From: Jeotgalibaca caeni | Lineage (GTDB): Bacteria; Bacillota; Bacilli; Lactobacillales; Aerococcaceae | Assembly (NCBI RefSeq): GCF_028863945.1 | Contig: NZ_JARBEA010000015.1 | Location: 1 to 44,439, forward strand | Length of the DNA: 44,439 nt | Direction: 5' to 3' | In this document: positions 14,357 through 23,540 of the stretch, piece after piece | Numbering within the stretch: the first letter of the stretch is position 1 | Layout: each line of letters begins with the position of its first letter | Notes under the pieces: model-generated | The model's database searches: none | What the model saw: only the letters and a program-made list of their open reading frames with translations | Told to the model about the DNA's origin: nothing | Position numbers and translations under genes: made by a program

Positions 14357-16372
14357 ATGGCTATTTATCATTTTTCCGGACAGATCATATCCCGCAGCAA
14401 AGGCCAGTCGGCGGTCGCCAGTGCTGCTTACCGCAGCGGGGAAAAACTATATGATGAACGGTACGGACAGACCAAGTTCTATAAACGGGAAGTAGCACCC
14501 ATTACTTTTATTCTCAAACCGGATCATGCACCGGAATGGTGCTTGGAACGGGAACGCTTGTGGAATGAAGTTGAGAAGCATGAGAAGGCGAAAAATTCGC
14601 AGCTCGCACGTGAATTCAACGTGGCCTTGTCGGTTGAACTATCCGTGGACCAACAAGTCGCCTTGACCAAGGAATATTGCCAAACAGCCTTCGTTGACCG
14701 GGGGATGGTGGCGGATGTAGCAATTCATCTGGACGACGCACACAACCCGCACTTTCACGTGATGCTGACGACCCGTCCGTTTGATGAAAATGGAAATTGG
14801 GGCATTAAATCCCGAAAAGTTTATTTGTACGATGAAGAAGGTAATCCGCTTTATACGAAGAGCGGCTATCGCGCCAATCGGAAGGAGAATGTGACCGATT
14901 GGGATCATAAAGAGACCATGCATGAGTGGCGAAAAGGATGGGCCGATTTAACAAATACGTACTTAGAAAAAAATGGCTTTTCCGAACGTATCACTGAACA
15001 ATCACATGCTGCTTTGGGCCGCGTTGACCAACCGACTATCCACGAGGGCGTTGTTGCCCGTGAGATGACTAAAAAAGGAAAAATTAGCGATCGCGTCCAG
15101 ATAAATGTCTTGATTAAAAAGGAAAATGCCACTCAAGAAATTTTACAAGATGTGAAACAAGACCTGCGGTTTACAGAAGAGAGGGAAGGGATTCAGCGCC
15201 TGCTTTCGCCGAACGAGAAGAAACAAATTGCAGCTTTGTCAAAAGAACTCAAGCTATTTATCAGCTATGACAACCTGGTCGAAAAGAAGCGGATTTTGGT
15301 CAACTGGCTCACGAACGAAAAGACGGCTGTCTTGTTTTCCGATGGTCCCTCACGAATCGAAACCATCCTATCTCAGGATGAAAAAGTGGAGGAAGCCTTC
15401 ACACTCATTGCCAAAGAAAGCAACCGGATGATGGCCCGTTACTATCCTGAATTACAGGTCGATCAACTCAGCCAACATGCCATTAACCGTTTAGCAGAAG
15501 AAACGATGCAGCGCGAACGCCCGCTAACCAAAGAAGAAACGAATCAGTTTTTAACGGTGGAAACCAATCAAGAATTGGCCACATACCTGAAAATCATTGC
15601 GAAACAACCGCTGGAAACGTATGATGAATACAACAAACGTTATAATCGCTTACAGACGCAACTGGAAACCTTCAAAACCAACTATCACATTGCTCATTTT
15701 ACGCCGGAAACGTTGCAAAGTCTTACTTCCGAACAACAGGCGGCACTGAAGTATATTGTGAAGGATTTCGAACGCACCAAACTCGCCTTGAAAGTGATTG
15801 ATGGCTACTACGAGGCCAAAATCAACCGCGTTTTCCCAACCCTGGATGTGGCAGGATTATCCATTCACGAGCGCATTTTATACGGAGATGCGATTGATTA
15901 TTATGGCGATCGTTTAACGCTTTCGACCTTGCAGAACATTCATGAACACCCTTTATTCAAGTATGATGATAGTGCTTATGAACTACTGGCACGCTATTTG
16001 AATGAACCACGCCAACGAAGCGCCATTCAGGCAACATTGGCTGCAGATTATCCGACTCTGGCCGAAGAATTACAAGATCCGCGCCTGCGCACGATGGTAT
16101 GCAATGAAGTGTTGGAAAAAGGGTTGGTTGCTGAACAAATTGTGACAGATTACGTACAAACGCTTCAAAAAGAAACAATCTATCCAGAATTTCAACCACA
16201 AAAAGTATCCCTTCTTTTCCGGACCCTCTTCCGTCCACAAAGATTGGAACAAATTCTGAAGCAAATCGCCTATGAAGAGGCACAACAGATTCATGACCAA
16301 GAGCGCCAACACAAAAAAGCCCTCCGGAAAAAGAAACAGAATCGGATGAAAGGGCTGAGAGGCAATCGTTAG
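14357..16372 (+). CDS. traA: TraA conjugative relaxase (MobA/MobL, MOBQ family)
   Basis: A 671-residue relaxase. The N-terminus (MAIYHFSGQIISRSKGQSAV, then ASAAYRSGEKL) carries the likely nicking Tyr at residue 25. The metal-binding cluster includes H124 and H132/H134 in NPHFHVMLTTRPF. After ~220 residues there is a long helical region of the kind seen in TraA of pIP501 and Nes of pSK41, which have similar total lengths. It should cut the adjacent oriT core and lead the strand into the T4SS. ATG with an AAAAGGAGGTT site. First gene of the tra operon. Confidence 0.93.
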   Translation: MAIYHFSGQIISRSKGQSAVASAAYRSGEKLYDERYGQTKFYKREVAPITFILKPDHAPEWCLERERLWNEVEKHEKAKNSQLAREFNVALSVELSVDQQVALTKEYCQTAFVDRGMVADVAIHLDDAHNPHFHVMLTTRPFDENGNWGIKSRKVYLYDEEGNPLYTKSGYRANRKENVTDWDHKETMHEWRKGWADLTNTYLEKNGFSERITEQSHAALGRVDQPTIHEGVVAREMTKKGKISDRVQINVLIKKENATQEILQDVKQDLRFTEEREGIQRLLSPNEKKQIAALSKELKLFISYDNLVEKKRILVNWLTNEKTAVLFSDGPSRIETILSQDEKVEEAFTLIAKESNRMMARYYPELQVDQLSQHAINRLAEETMQRERPLTKEETNQFLTVETNQELATYLKIIAKQPLETYDEYNKRYNRLQTQLETFKTNYHIAHFTPETLQSLTSEQQAALKYIVKDFERTKLALKVIDGYYEAKINRVFPTLDVAGLSIHERILYGDAIDYYGDRLTLSTLQNIHEHPLFKYDDSAYELLARYLNEPRQRSAIQATLAADYPTLAEELQDPRLRTMVCNEVLEKGLVAEQIVTDYVQTLQKETIYPEFQPQKVSLLFRTLFRPQRLEQILKQIAYEEAQQIHDQERQHKKALRKKKQNRMKGLRGNR

Positions 16373-16386
16373 AGAGGAGCCCCCTT

Positions 16387-17022
16387 TTGAAGATAAAGTT
16401 TTCTTTTACGGACCAAAACTATCAAGAGCTTGTCCAGCGCGCCAACTTCTTAGGTATTTCTCGCACAGCCGCTATCTTGTTACACTTGTATCTTTATGAA
16501 GAGGCATTTTCAGATCTTTCTCAAGATGATTTGCAAGTGAAGTTAGATGTATTTGAACCAGATCGCAACACCCTTCAGGTGCTCGTACCAGACGCGCTTG
16601 TAGCTACATATGAAAATCATAAGACCTATTTCCTTTCCAGAAGTGCTTATTTCACGGGTTTTTTAAATGCTGTTTTAACGAAAACAACCGGTAAATGGCG
16701 AACAAGTGCTCTCCTCTTGGAACGGACGCCTACGACGGTTAACTTAGACGAGAAAATAGCGAATCAGGTAGAGGCATTCTCACAGCAGACGGGTCTGCAA
16801 TTCTCCGTTATCGCAACCTATTATCTCGCCTATGCGCCGCTCGATGTGGAAGGGCGACCATGTGAAGCCACGGAGAAAGTCCAGTTTGGTGTGCGCCTCA
16901 CTGATTGGGCACACATCCGTCTAAAAGAGCGTGCGTACGCGATGAATCAAAAACCCAATCAAGTCCTTTCAATCGGGTTCCAGGATTTTTTACAAAAAAA
17001 GATTTTTCCCAGGGGTTATTAG
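16387..17022 (+). CDS. Tra-operon protein of unknown function (RHH-like start)
   Basis: A 211-residue protein starting at TTG behind GAGAGGAG, 14 bases after traA. Its beginning (KIKFSFTDQNYQELVQRANFLGISRTAAILLHLYL) resembles a ribbon-helix-helix or similar small DNA-binding start, and a second similar block (VQFGVRLTDWAHIRLKERAYAMN) occurs near the C-terminus, so it could contain two copies of such a fold. It might regulate the operon or help the relaxase. No exact family recognised. Confidence 0.6.
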   Translation: MKIKFSFTDQNYQELVQRANFLGISRTAAILLHLYLYEEAFSDLSQDDLQVKLDVFEPDRNTLQVLVPDALVATYENHKTYFLSRSAYFTGFLNAVLTKTTGKWRTSALLLERTPTTVNLDEKIANQVEAFSQQTGLQFSVIATYYLAYAPLDVEGRPCEATEKVQFGVRLTDWAHIRLKERAYAMNQKPNQVLSIGFQDFLQKKIFPRGY

Positions 17023-17103
17023 TTGTATTCTACTCCTGTGCCCTTTATTATATCAATAAAGATAAAACAATCGTAATTGATATAAACAAAAGTAGGTGAG
17101 TTG

Positions 17104-17742
17104 ATGATTATCGAGAAATGGTCCCACTCAACGTCACCGGTCCTTATTCTGCGCAACGACGAGAAAGGCCTGCTATACAATCATGTGCTCCAAACAAAAT
17201 CGTATGCGGAACAAAAACGACTCTTACAAGAAGAAGGACAGCCACTTGCGACCTTACGCAAAGCTCTTTTGGAACAGGAAGCCAATCGCACTGTCACCAT
17301 TAACCCAGTTCGTTTGCAGCGCTTTTTAGAAAATCGCGGTGAACGAGAATCCATTTCAAAGGTCAAGACCATTGATTTTTCAAAATTTCATATGCACACG
17401 AAAGCCATTTTTAATGAATTAACGTTTATTGGTGCGAGCGTCGCGCAAGGATTTATTGAATTTTATGGGATTGAGATGGCCGGTATTGTTGAAGCCTATG
17501 AGCGCCGCTTACGCATTATCGAGGAAGAGGAAATGGAAACCGGCAAAAGGTCTGTTTATATCGGTAAAATTTCCCAAGGAAACGTCCGTTATTTTTCGCC
17601 CAATTTAGAAACGATTGAATCCGCCCAAGAGACCCTCCGTCACTTTCAAGAGAAGCAGGCAATCAAAAACCGCGTTGCGACTGATTCCCCGTCTATTGCC
17701 TTGACCCGGAAAAGGGAGGATGATCCTTATGAAAAAGAATAG
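17104..17742 (+). CDS. Conserved tra-operon protein, TraB position
   Basis: A 212-residue soluble-looking protein; the start at ATG 17,104 is preferred over the TTG one codon earlier because of AGGTGAG spacing. It has no signal sequence or membrane segment, contains a helical centre (ELTFIGASVAQGFIEFYGIEMAG) and ends in charged residues overlapping the start of the next gene by 14 bases. It occupies the place of pIP501 TraB/pSK41 counterparts between relaxase and pilin-like protein. Its role is not known to me. Confidence 0.6.
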   Translation: MIIEKWSHSTSPVLILRNDEKGLLYNHVLQTKSYAEQKRLLQEEGQPLATLRKALLEQEANRTVTINPVRLQRFLENRGERESISKVKTIDFSKFHMHTKAIFNELTFIGASVAQGFIEFYGIEMAGIVEAYERRLRIIEEEEMETGKRSVYIGKISQGNVRYFSPNLETIESAQETLRHFQEKQAIKNRVATDSPSIALTRKREDDPYEKE

Positions 17743-18052
17743 AATGGCTGTCATTGGTACAAGTTTAGCAGGATTCTTTGTTATGAATCCTGTTCTTGCT
17801 AGTGCAAATGCAGCCCAAGTTGAAGCCAAGCTACAAAATGCTGGAAACGTCGTGCAATCCATTTTAACGGGATTGGTCGTTCTGGTGGGTGTATGCGTGG
17901 CTCTTTTTATTATCATCAAACGCCTGCCGCAGGCAGATAATCCCCATGAGAAGAACGAAGTCTACCAAGCAGTGGGCCGTGTGGCCGGACTCGTCGCATT
18001 GGCAGCAGCCGTTGTATGGATCCTGCCATGGGTATATGGTCTATTCGTTTAA
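17729..18052 (+). CDS. VirB2-like (CagC/TraC family) T4SS membrane protein
   Basis: A 107-residue protein with an N-terminal signal-like segment (MKKNRMAVIGTSLAGFF, with ASANA as a possible cleavage site) and two further membrane helices (about residues 45-67 and 85-105) joined by a short charged loop (KRLPQADNPHEKNE). This pattern is that of VirB2/CagC-like proteins in Gram-positive T4SS operons, taken to form the channel or a pilus-like part. The start at 17,729 has GGGAGG nine bases upstream; an ATG at 17,720 lies inside that site and is rejected. Confidence 0.75.
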   Translation: MKKNRMAVIGTSLAGFFVMNPVLASANAAQVEAKLQNAGNVVQSILTGLVVLVGVCVALFIIIKRLPQADNPHEKNEVYQAVGRVAGLVALAAAVVWILPWVYGLFV

Positions 18053-18069
18053 AAAAGGGGGATGAGAAC

Positions 18070-18411
18070 GTGGCAAAAAAAGGCAAAGAATTTATCTTCG
18101 CTGACAACGTGAACGCGTCCTATGGTGCTTTTTTTGGCTTAAACCTGAAGGATTTGGTGAGCTTAGTACCAAGTTTTATTCTCTCGCTCTTATTACTGGC
18201 CATACCGCCGTATACGCTTATTTTTATGGGGATCAAATTGTTCCTCTTTTTCTTGATTAATGTCGGGGCGATTGCCATTAAAGTCTCCCGTCCAGTCAAA
18301 TACCGGAGCAACATTACCCTGCACCGCTATCTGAGTTTTAAGAAACAATACCAGAATCGGCAGAAGTTGTTTTATATCCGTCCGGTCCAAAAAGCAGGTG
18401 ATGGACGATGA
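18070..18411 (+). CDS. VirB3-like T4SS inner-membrane protein
   Basis: A 113-residue protein starting with GTG behind GGGGGATGAG. It has a soluble N-terminus (KEFIFADNVNASYG), a pair of close hydrophobic segments (about residues 30-75, LVSLVPSFILSLLLLAIPPYTLIFMGIK is the split core) and a basic C-terminus. Size, topology and location before the VirB4 ATPase fit VirB3/TraD-type proteins. The next gene overlaps its stop by four bases. An upstream in-frame ATG at 18,016 lies within the VirB2 gene and is rejected. Confidence 0.7.
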   Translation: MAKKGKEFIFADNVNASYGAFFGLNLKDLVSLVPSFILSLLLLAIPPYTLIFMGIKLFLFFLINVGAIAIKVSRPVKYRSNITLHRYLSFKKQYQNRQKLFYIRPVQKAGDGR

Positions 18412-19070
18412 TGGTCTTTAAGAAAAATAAGGCGAAACCGAAGCCGAACTTAAACCCGTTATTCGATTATGAGCCGCAACAACTGGAAATCGGGAAAGAA
18501 ACGTTGCATGAGATGAGTTTGATCCAGGCACAATACTATGATTTTCTAGTTACGAAGACCGGTTATCTGGTTTGTCTCCTCAAAGGGACGGGAATCAACC
18601 TTGATTTACTCAATGCCAGCGAACAAGAGGATGTCTTCAACGAGTTCAACGCCTTTCTAATGAGTACGTTGGAAGAGGCGGACGTGCACCAGTATCTGGA
18701 CATGACGATTCCGGTCGCGTTTGACGACTACGTTCTATTCTGGAAAAAGCGCTACTTACACGTCCTGGAAGAAGAACCGACTAACGTGGCCAAGATTACC
18801 TTGATTGCCAGTTATGTGGACTATTATCAAACGTTGCAGTCTACGAACGAAATGAGCACAAAAGTCCACGTGATTGTTTTACGAGAAAAGCTGACCGACA
18901 AAACCAAGACCAGCCTGGAATTAGCCGCGGCCCATTTGACGGAAAAGAGCCAACATTTTATCCGCGAACTGGAAAGCAGTCTGGAAAGTTACGATATGGA
19001 AGTGACACGACTCAACGCCCATGATATCCGAGGGATTTTGAAGCACCTCTTCAATTTTTCTCAGCATTGA
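18408..19070 (+). CDS. TrsD-like conjugation protein
   Basis: A 220-residue soluble protein beginning MMVFKKNKAKPKP. The core (MSLIQAQYYDFLVTKTGYLVCLLKGTGINLDLL) resembles the TrsD-type proteins encoded before the VirB4 gene in pSK41-like systems, and also the N-terminal piece of VirB4 proteins. It may therefore be a detached N-terminal domain of the ATPase or its partner. It overlaps the VirB3-like gene (ATGA) and lies 13 bases before traE. Confidence 0.65.
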   Translation: MMVFKKNKAKPKPNLNPLFDYEPQQLEIGKETLHEMSLIQAQYYDFLVTKTGYLVCLLKGTGINLDLLNASEQEDVFNEFNAFLMSTLEEADVHQYLDMTIPVAFDDYVLFWKKRYLHVLEEEPTNVAKITLIASYVDYYQTLQSTNEMSTKVHVIVLREKLTDKTKTSLELAAAHLTEKSQHFIRELESSLESYDMEVTRLNAHDIRGILKHLFNFSQH

Positions 19071-19083
19071 AGGAGGTGCCGAT

Positions 19084-21048
19084 ATGCGATTCTTTAAGAA
19101 GAAACAAGAAACAAAAGTGGAACGCCCCGTTTCGACCGAAGACTTGAGTAATCTGGACGACTTCCTGGACCGCAACAGTTTAGATGATGTTTACCCGTTC
19201 GCATTCGAGGAATTTTCCGATCATATCGAAAGTGGCGATAACTTCATTCGCGTCATTGCGATTGTCGATTACCCGAAAGTACAATATGGCAACTGGTTAT
19301 CCGAATTGAAGCGTAAAAAGGGAAATATCACCATTGTCCAGTTTCTGGAAGGCAGTTCCTCGTCCAAGATGATTACTCACTACAATGACACAATCAAAAA
19401 CAAGGAAGCCGAATTACTTAAAACCTATGACCCTCTCAAACAGAAGAAACTCAAACAGCAAATCGATACCGCCAACCGTCAATTGGATAAATACCTGGAA
19501 AATCATTCCGGATATATCTACCAGTACACCTACCTCTATCTCCAAGCCCACACGCTCGCACTTCTTGACGATTTGACGGACAGTATCCAAAAGACCCTGA
19601 TCAAGTTGCAGATGAAAGCCATTACCCCGATTAAAGGCATGTTCCAGACCTTCTGGTCCGCCATGCCGATTGCCGAAAATTTACTCAAAGATTATACCTA
19701 CAAAGAATCGAATACCGAAATCGCGTCCAGCATGTTTTCCTTTGATGACGCCGAAATCTTAAACCTTTCGCCACGGAGTGACGTAGAAGGCATTAACCGC
19801 GATACCAATAGCCTGGTGGCCATTGATTATCTCGACAAAAAGCATTCCCTTAACCAAAATATGGTGGTCATTGGAACCAGTGGGGTCGGTAAAACAACCT
19901 ACATGATCCAAAAGATCCTGCGGTATGTGGCGAAAGGCGTGAAAGTCTTTATCGTCGACCCTGAAAATGAATATTCAGCGATTGTCTCCCTGCTCGGCGG
20001 CACGGTCGTCCATTTGTCGTCCAATGCGCAAACGAAAATCAATCCGTTGGAGATTTTTTCGGAAGACATTGCCGATATGGACGACGATATTCCCGTCACG
20101 ATGGAATTGCTCTTAAAAGATAAAATCCAGCGCGTGAAAGGCTTCTTCCAAGTGTTGAAACCGGATCTCACGCAAGTGGAAAAGGCCGTCATTGATACCG
20201 TGTTAAGGCGCACGTATGAAGCGGCTGGGCTGTTTGACGCTCCTAGTACCCACGAACTGACGTCAACGGATTATCCCGTTTTAGCGGACGTTTACCAGCA
20301 ACTGGAGCGCTTGAAACAGGAAGATGCGGACCGCTTTCGTATTGTCCGCGATTTTTACTATATCCTGGAAAGCTACGTCCACGGTTCGACGACCTTGTTC
20401 AATGGGCATACCAATATCGATATCACGGCAGATTTGGTTTCCTTTGATTTAAAGGCCTTGCAAAGCGAAGCGGACGTCCAAGCCGCTGCCTATTTGAATA
20501 CGTTCAGCTTTTTGTGGGATGAAATCACCAAGAACCGGCACGAAAATATCAAACTATTCGTGGACGAGTTCCATTTTCTGACCCTGAACCCGGATGCTGC
20601 GCAATTTTTTTACCAAGCCTTTAAGCGTTTCCGGAAGTATAACGCCGGGGCGATTGCCGGTACCCAGCAGATCCAAGATGTGTTGGACGGGACCATGACC
20701 GACGGTCGCAACGTCGGGGAAGCCATTATTGGCAACAGCTACACGAAAGTGTTCTTTGGCCTCGATGATAAAGGGGTGGAAGATATCACCGAAAAATTGC
20801 GGATGAACTTCTCCGAGAAGGAAAAGAAGTTGCTGGCACGCCGGAAACAAGGGGAAGCGCTCATGATCCATGGCTCCCAACGTGCCTTCATGAAAGTCGC
20901 CTTAACAGAAGAAGAGTTACGTTTAATCGATTCCGATCAGTACGCCGAACGTTACCAAACGGACCCACACGAAATTCCAGCCTATGAAGAACGGATCCGC
21001 ATGACCCCAAGTGAGCTGGCGGAAGTCCACAACTTCTCATACGAGTAA
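19084..21048 (+). CDS. traE: VirB4-like T4SS ATPase
   Basis: A 654-residue AAA+ ATPase of the VirB4/TraE/TrsE family. Walker A is GTSGVGKTTY (about residues 264-273) and Walker B region is LFVDEFHFL (about residues 491-499). Further conserved blocks are FIVDPENEYS and GAIAGTQQIQDVL. It would power assembly and substrate movement at the cytoplasmic face of the channel. No membrane segment is evident. A GAAGGAGGTG site precedes the ATG. Typical length for the family. Confidence 0.93.
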   Translation: MRFFKKKQETKVERPVSTEDLSNLDDFLDRNSLDDVYPFAFEEFSDHIESGDNFIRVIAIVDYPKVQYGNWLSELKRKKGNITIVQFLEGSSSSKMITHYNDTIKNKEAELLKTYDPLKQKKLKQQIDTANRQLDKYLENHSGYIYQYTYLYLQAHTLALLDDLTDSIQKTLIKLQMKAITPIKGMFQTFWSAMPIAENLLKDYTYKESNTEIASSMFSFDDAEILNLSPRSDVEGINRDTNSLVAIDYLDKKHSLNQNMVVIGTSGVGKTTYMIQKILRYVAKGVKVFIVDPENEYSAIVSLLGGTVVHLSSNAQTKINPLEIFSEDIADMDDDIPVTMELLLKDKIQRVKGFFQVLKPDLTQVEKAVIDTVLRRTYEAAGLFDAPSTHELTSTDYPVLADVYQQLERLKQEDADRFRIVRDFYYILESYVHGSTTLFNGHTNIDITADLVSFDLKALQSEADVQAAAYLNTFSFLWDEITKNRHENIKLFVDEFHFLTLNPDAAQFFYQAFKRFRKYNAGAIAGTQQIQDVLDGTMTDGRNVGEAIIGNSYTKVFFGLDDKGVEDITEKLRMNFSEKEKKLLARRKQGEALMIHGSQRAFMKVALTEEELRLIDSDQYAERYQTDPHEIPAYEERIRMTPSELAEVHNFSYE

Positions 21049-21062
21049 AGGAGGGATGAGAG

Positions 21063-22457
21063 GTGCTGAAAAAGAAGGCGTTTCAAATTTCCAACTTTGA
21101 GTTTGGCAGCAGCCAACTTGAGGCGGATCAACTGGTTTTAGAACTCTCGAAGGACCAATTTTCTTATCATAAAAGCAGCGAGTTGGCAGAGGTTCAACAA
21201 TCCCAACCTCTGTTTCTAGATTTGATGGGCGTTCAAGAAGACGACACGCATGTCACCTTGACGTATCAACTGACGGAACATTTGAAGCCGATGCGGGCTT
21301 TGCAGAAAGAGGAATATGCCGTCAAATTAGCGATTTGCCAACAAGTTATGCGTGACAATATCCTAGAAAAAACGAACGACTATGTGAGTATTCACCCGTC
21401 TACCGTCTTTTACTACCCGATGCAAACCGTTCGCTACACCTACCGCGCCAATGCGGTTATGCCCCGGGAAGGGAAGTGGGTGACGGTCCAACGCTATAAA
21501 GCCTTGATCCTGTCCATTTTGACAAGTGTCAGTTACGAGATTTGTTTGACCGACACGGTGAGTGTCAGTCGCAAAGGCAATGCCTTGATTCAATCCATTG
21601 CTGAAGCGCAGACACCGTTGGAGTTGACCGAAATTATTGACGATGCCTATAACTTTGTCGTCTATGCCTATATTCAAAACCGGACCAATTTCACGACGGG
21701 ATTCAAGAAGAAAACGATTTATGGCATGTTGACGAGTGCCGTTCTTGTCCTGACCGCGGTCGGCGTGACGAAATACCTGGCTGATCAGGAGCGAAATGAA
21801 GTTGTGGCCGCTATTGAGTCCCACCTCGTGCAACAAGAAAACGAAATTCAGGCACAGAACCATTTATTAAAGGGAGACTTTTCGCAGGCGGTGCAGCTCT
21901 ATCAAGAAGCCGGAAAAGAAGCAGCTTTTCTGGCCGACCTGTACTTCCAAAACGGTCTCTACCAAGAAGCGCTGGATCTGGACCCTGCCTACTTGGAACC
22001 TGTCATTCAGACACTTTATGCCAACGGCGAACAAAGCCGTGTTATCGATTTGACCCTGCCAGAAGAAGCAGCTGACTTACAGGCATTGTTGCAGTTAGAA
22101 AAACACATTGTAGCCTACAACACGGAGGCCCTCTTGAACGCTTTGCCGTTTTTAGAAAGCGAAGCAACCGCCACACGGATGGGGGAAGCATTTTTGGCGA
22201 ATAATCACCTGCCTGGCGTGGAGAAGGTACTGGAGAAGTTTTCGATTACTACCTTGAAATTAGAACTAGCGATTCGCCAAACCGAAGCCGACTTAGCGCA
22301 GGCTGAACAGGCCCTTTCGGAAGTAAAAGACGATGATAAGCAGAAAGAAGAAAAGAAAAAAGTCCAAGAGCACACGATTACCGAACTCACCAATCGAAAA
22401 GAAGCGTTGCTGACCCAATTGAAGCAAGAAAAGAAGGTGGGCGATCGGGATGGATAG
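21063..22457 (+). CDS. TraF-like membrane protein (EssB/YukC-like)
   Basis: A 464-residue protein starting with GTG behind a strong AGGAGGGATGAG site. The N-terminal ~220 residues form a soluble domain (LVLELSKDQFSYHKSSELAEV... YNFVVYAYIQNR) resembling the kinase-like fold of EssB/YukC proteins. A single membrane helix follows (about residues 223-240), then a helical repeat part of the TPR kind (LLKGDFSQAVQLYQEAGK, LADLYFQNGLYQEAL) and a coiled-coil tail. This matches TraF/TrsF of Gram-positive T4SS operons, believed to be a scaffold in the channel complex. Confidence 0.7.
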   Translation: MLKKKAFQISNFEFGSSQLEADQLVLELSKDQFSYHKSSELAEVQQSQPLFLDLMGVQEDDTHVTLTYQLTEHLKPMRALQKEEYAVKLAICQQVMRDNILEKTNDYVSIHPSTVFYYPMQTVRYTYRANAVMPREGKWVTVQRYKALILSILTSVSYEICLTDTVSVSRKGNALIQSIAEAQTPLELTEIIDDAYNFVVYAYIQNRTNFTTGFKKKTIYGMLTSAVLVLTAVGVTKYLADQERNEVVAAIESHLVQQENEIQAQNHLLKGDFSQAVQLYQEAGKEAAFLADLYFQNGLYQEALDLDPAYLEPVIQTLYANGEQSRVIDLTLPEEAADLQALLQLEKHIVAYNTEALLNALPFLESEATATRMGEAFLANNHLPGVEKVLEKFSITTLKLELAIRQTEADLAQAEQALSEVKDDDKQKEEKKKVQEHTITELTNRKEALLTQLKQEKKVGDRDG

Positions 22458-22469
22458 AGGTGAGGCGCC

Positions 22470-23540
22470 ATGGCCCAGCTAGCTGTTTACCGCGTGAAAG
22501 CCAAGTTTTGGAGGACTATTATCTGGCTTGTTTTAGGGCTGTTGCTGTTTATTAGCATTGTCTTCTCCTTCTTCTCCCTTCCTAGTGTGCCAACAGGCTT
22601 ATCCAACCGGATTCCGGCCACGGTTTGGACATACCGGGAGGTGGTGGAAGCCGAACTGGAGGCATACGAATTAGAGGGATATACCGATCTTATTTTAGCC
22701 CTGATTACGGTCGAAAGCGGTGGGGTCGGCGGCGATATCATGCAGGCCAGCGAGAGCCAAGGGTTGCCACCCAATACCATTGCCGATCCCTTGTATTCCA
22801 TTGAAGTGGGCGTGGCCTACTTTTCGTCCCTGGTTAACGAGATGAACGAAAAGGACGTGGATATCCAAACCGTCCTTCAGAGCTATAACTTTGGCGCTGC
22901 CTACATGGATCACGTCGCTGAGAACGGCGGGAAGCATACCCTGCCGCTGGCAGAAGCCTATTCCAGAACGGTTGTCGCGCCAAGTTTGGGAAATACCAAG
23001 GGGGAAACGTATCCGTACCCCCACCCTTTGGCGAAAGACCGAGGCGAATACCTCTATAAAAATGGTGGTAATTTCTATTATGCCGATCTGGTTTTTAGCT
23101 TCCTGACGTCTGCGGTTGATGCGGGGATGGTTGCCTATCCGGTCGCGGATCTGGTGATCACCTCTGCCTATGGGATGCGGATCGATCCGGTAACCGGGGA
23201 AATCCGGCACCATAACGGCATTGATTTTGCCCCGAGAAATGGAGGAACGCCACCCATTTATGCCACGAAAGCCGGCACTATTGTCGAAGCACGCTTTGAT
23301 TTTTCTTACGGCAATTATGTCAAGATTGACCACGGGGAAGGCGTTCAAACGTTGTACGCGCATTTGTCCCGGTTGGACGTTTCCGTGGGGGACCGGGTGG
23401 AAACGGGCGATATACTGGGCCAAATGGGGACGACCGGGAAATCAACCGGCGTTCACCTGCATTTTGAAATCTGGCTCGATGGCAACCGGGTTGATCCAAC
23501 CCCGTATCTGAACCAGGAAGGAGGCGTCGAATCGTTATGA
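22470..23540 (+). CDS. traG: VirB1-like cell-wall hydrolase: lysozyme-like plus M23 peptidase
   Basis: A 356-residue protein with an N-terminal membrane anchor (about residues 15-37), a lysozyme/SLT-like domain (ALITVESGG with its Glu near residue 78; SYNFGAAYMDHVAENGGKH) and a C-terminal M23/LytM endopeptidase domain with zinc ligands in HHNGID (about residue 247) and HLHFEIW (about residue 329). It should open peptidoglycan locally for T4SS assembly. TraG of pIP501 pairs its lysozyme part with a CHAP domain instead; here an M23 domain takes its place. It overlaps traH-like by four bases. Confidence 0.9.
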   Translation: MAQLAVYRVKAKFWRTIIWLVLGLLLFISIVFSFFSLPSVPTGLSNRIPATVWTYREVVEAELEAYELEGYTDLILALITVESGGVGGDIMQASESQGLPPNTIADPLYSIEVGVAYFSSLVNEMNEKDVDIQTVLQSYNFGAAYMDHVAENGGKHTLPLAEAYSRTVVAPSLGNTKGETYPYPHPLAKDRGEYLYKNGGNFYYADLVFSFLTSAVDAGMVAYPVADLVITSAYGMRIDPVTGEIRHHNGIDFAPRNGGTPPIYATKAGTIVEARFDFSYGNYVKIDHGEGVQTLYAHLSRLDVSVGDRVETGDILGQMGTTGKSTGVHLHFEIWLDGNRVDPTPYLNQEGGVESL

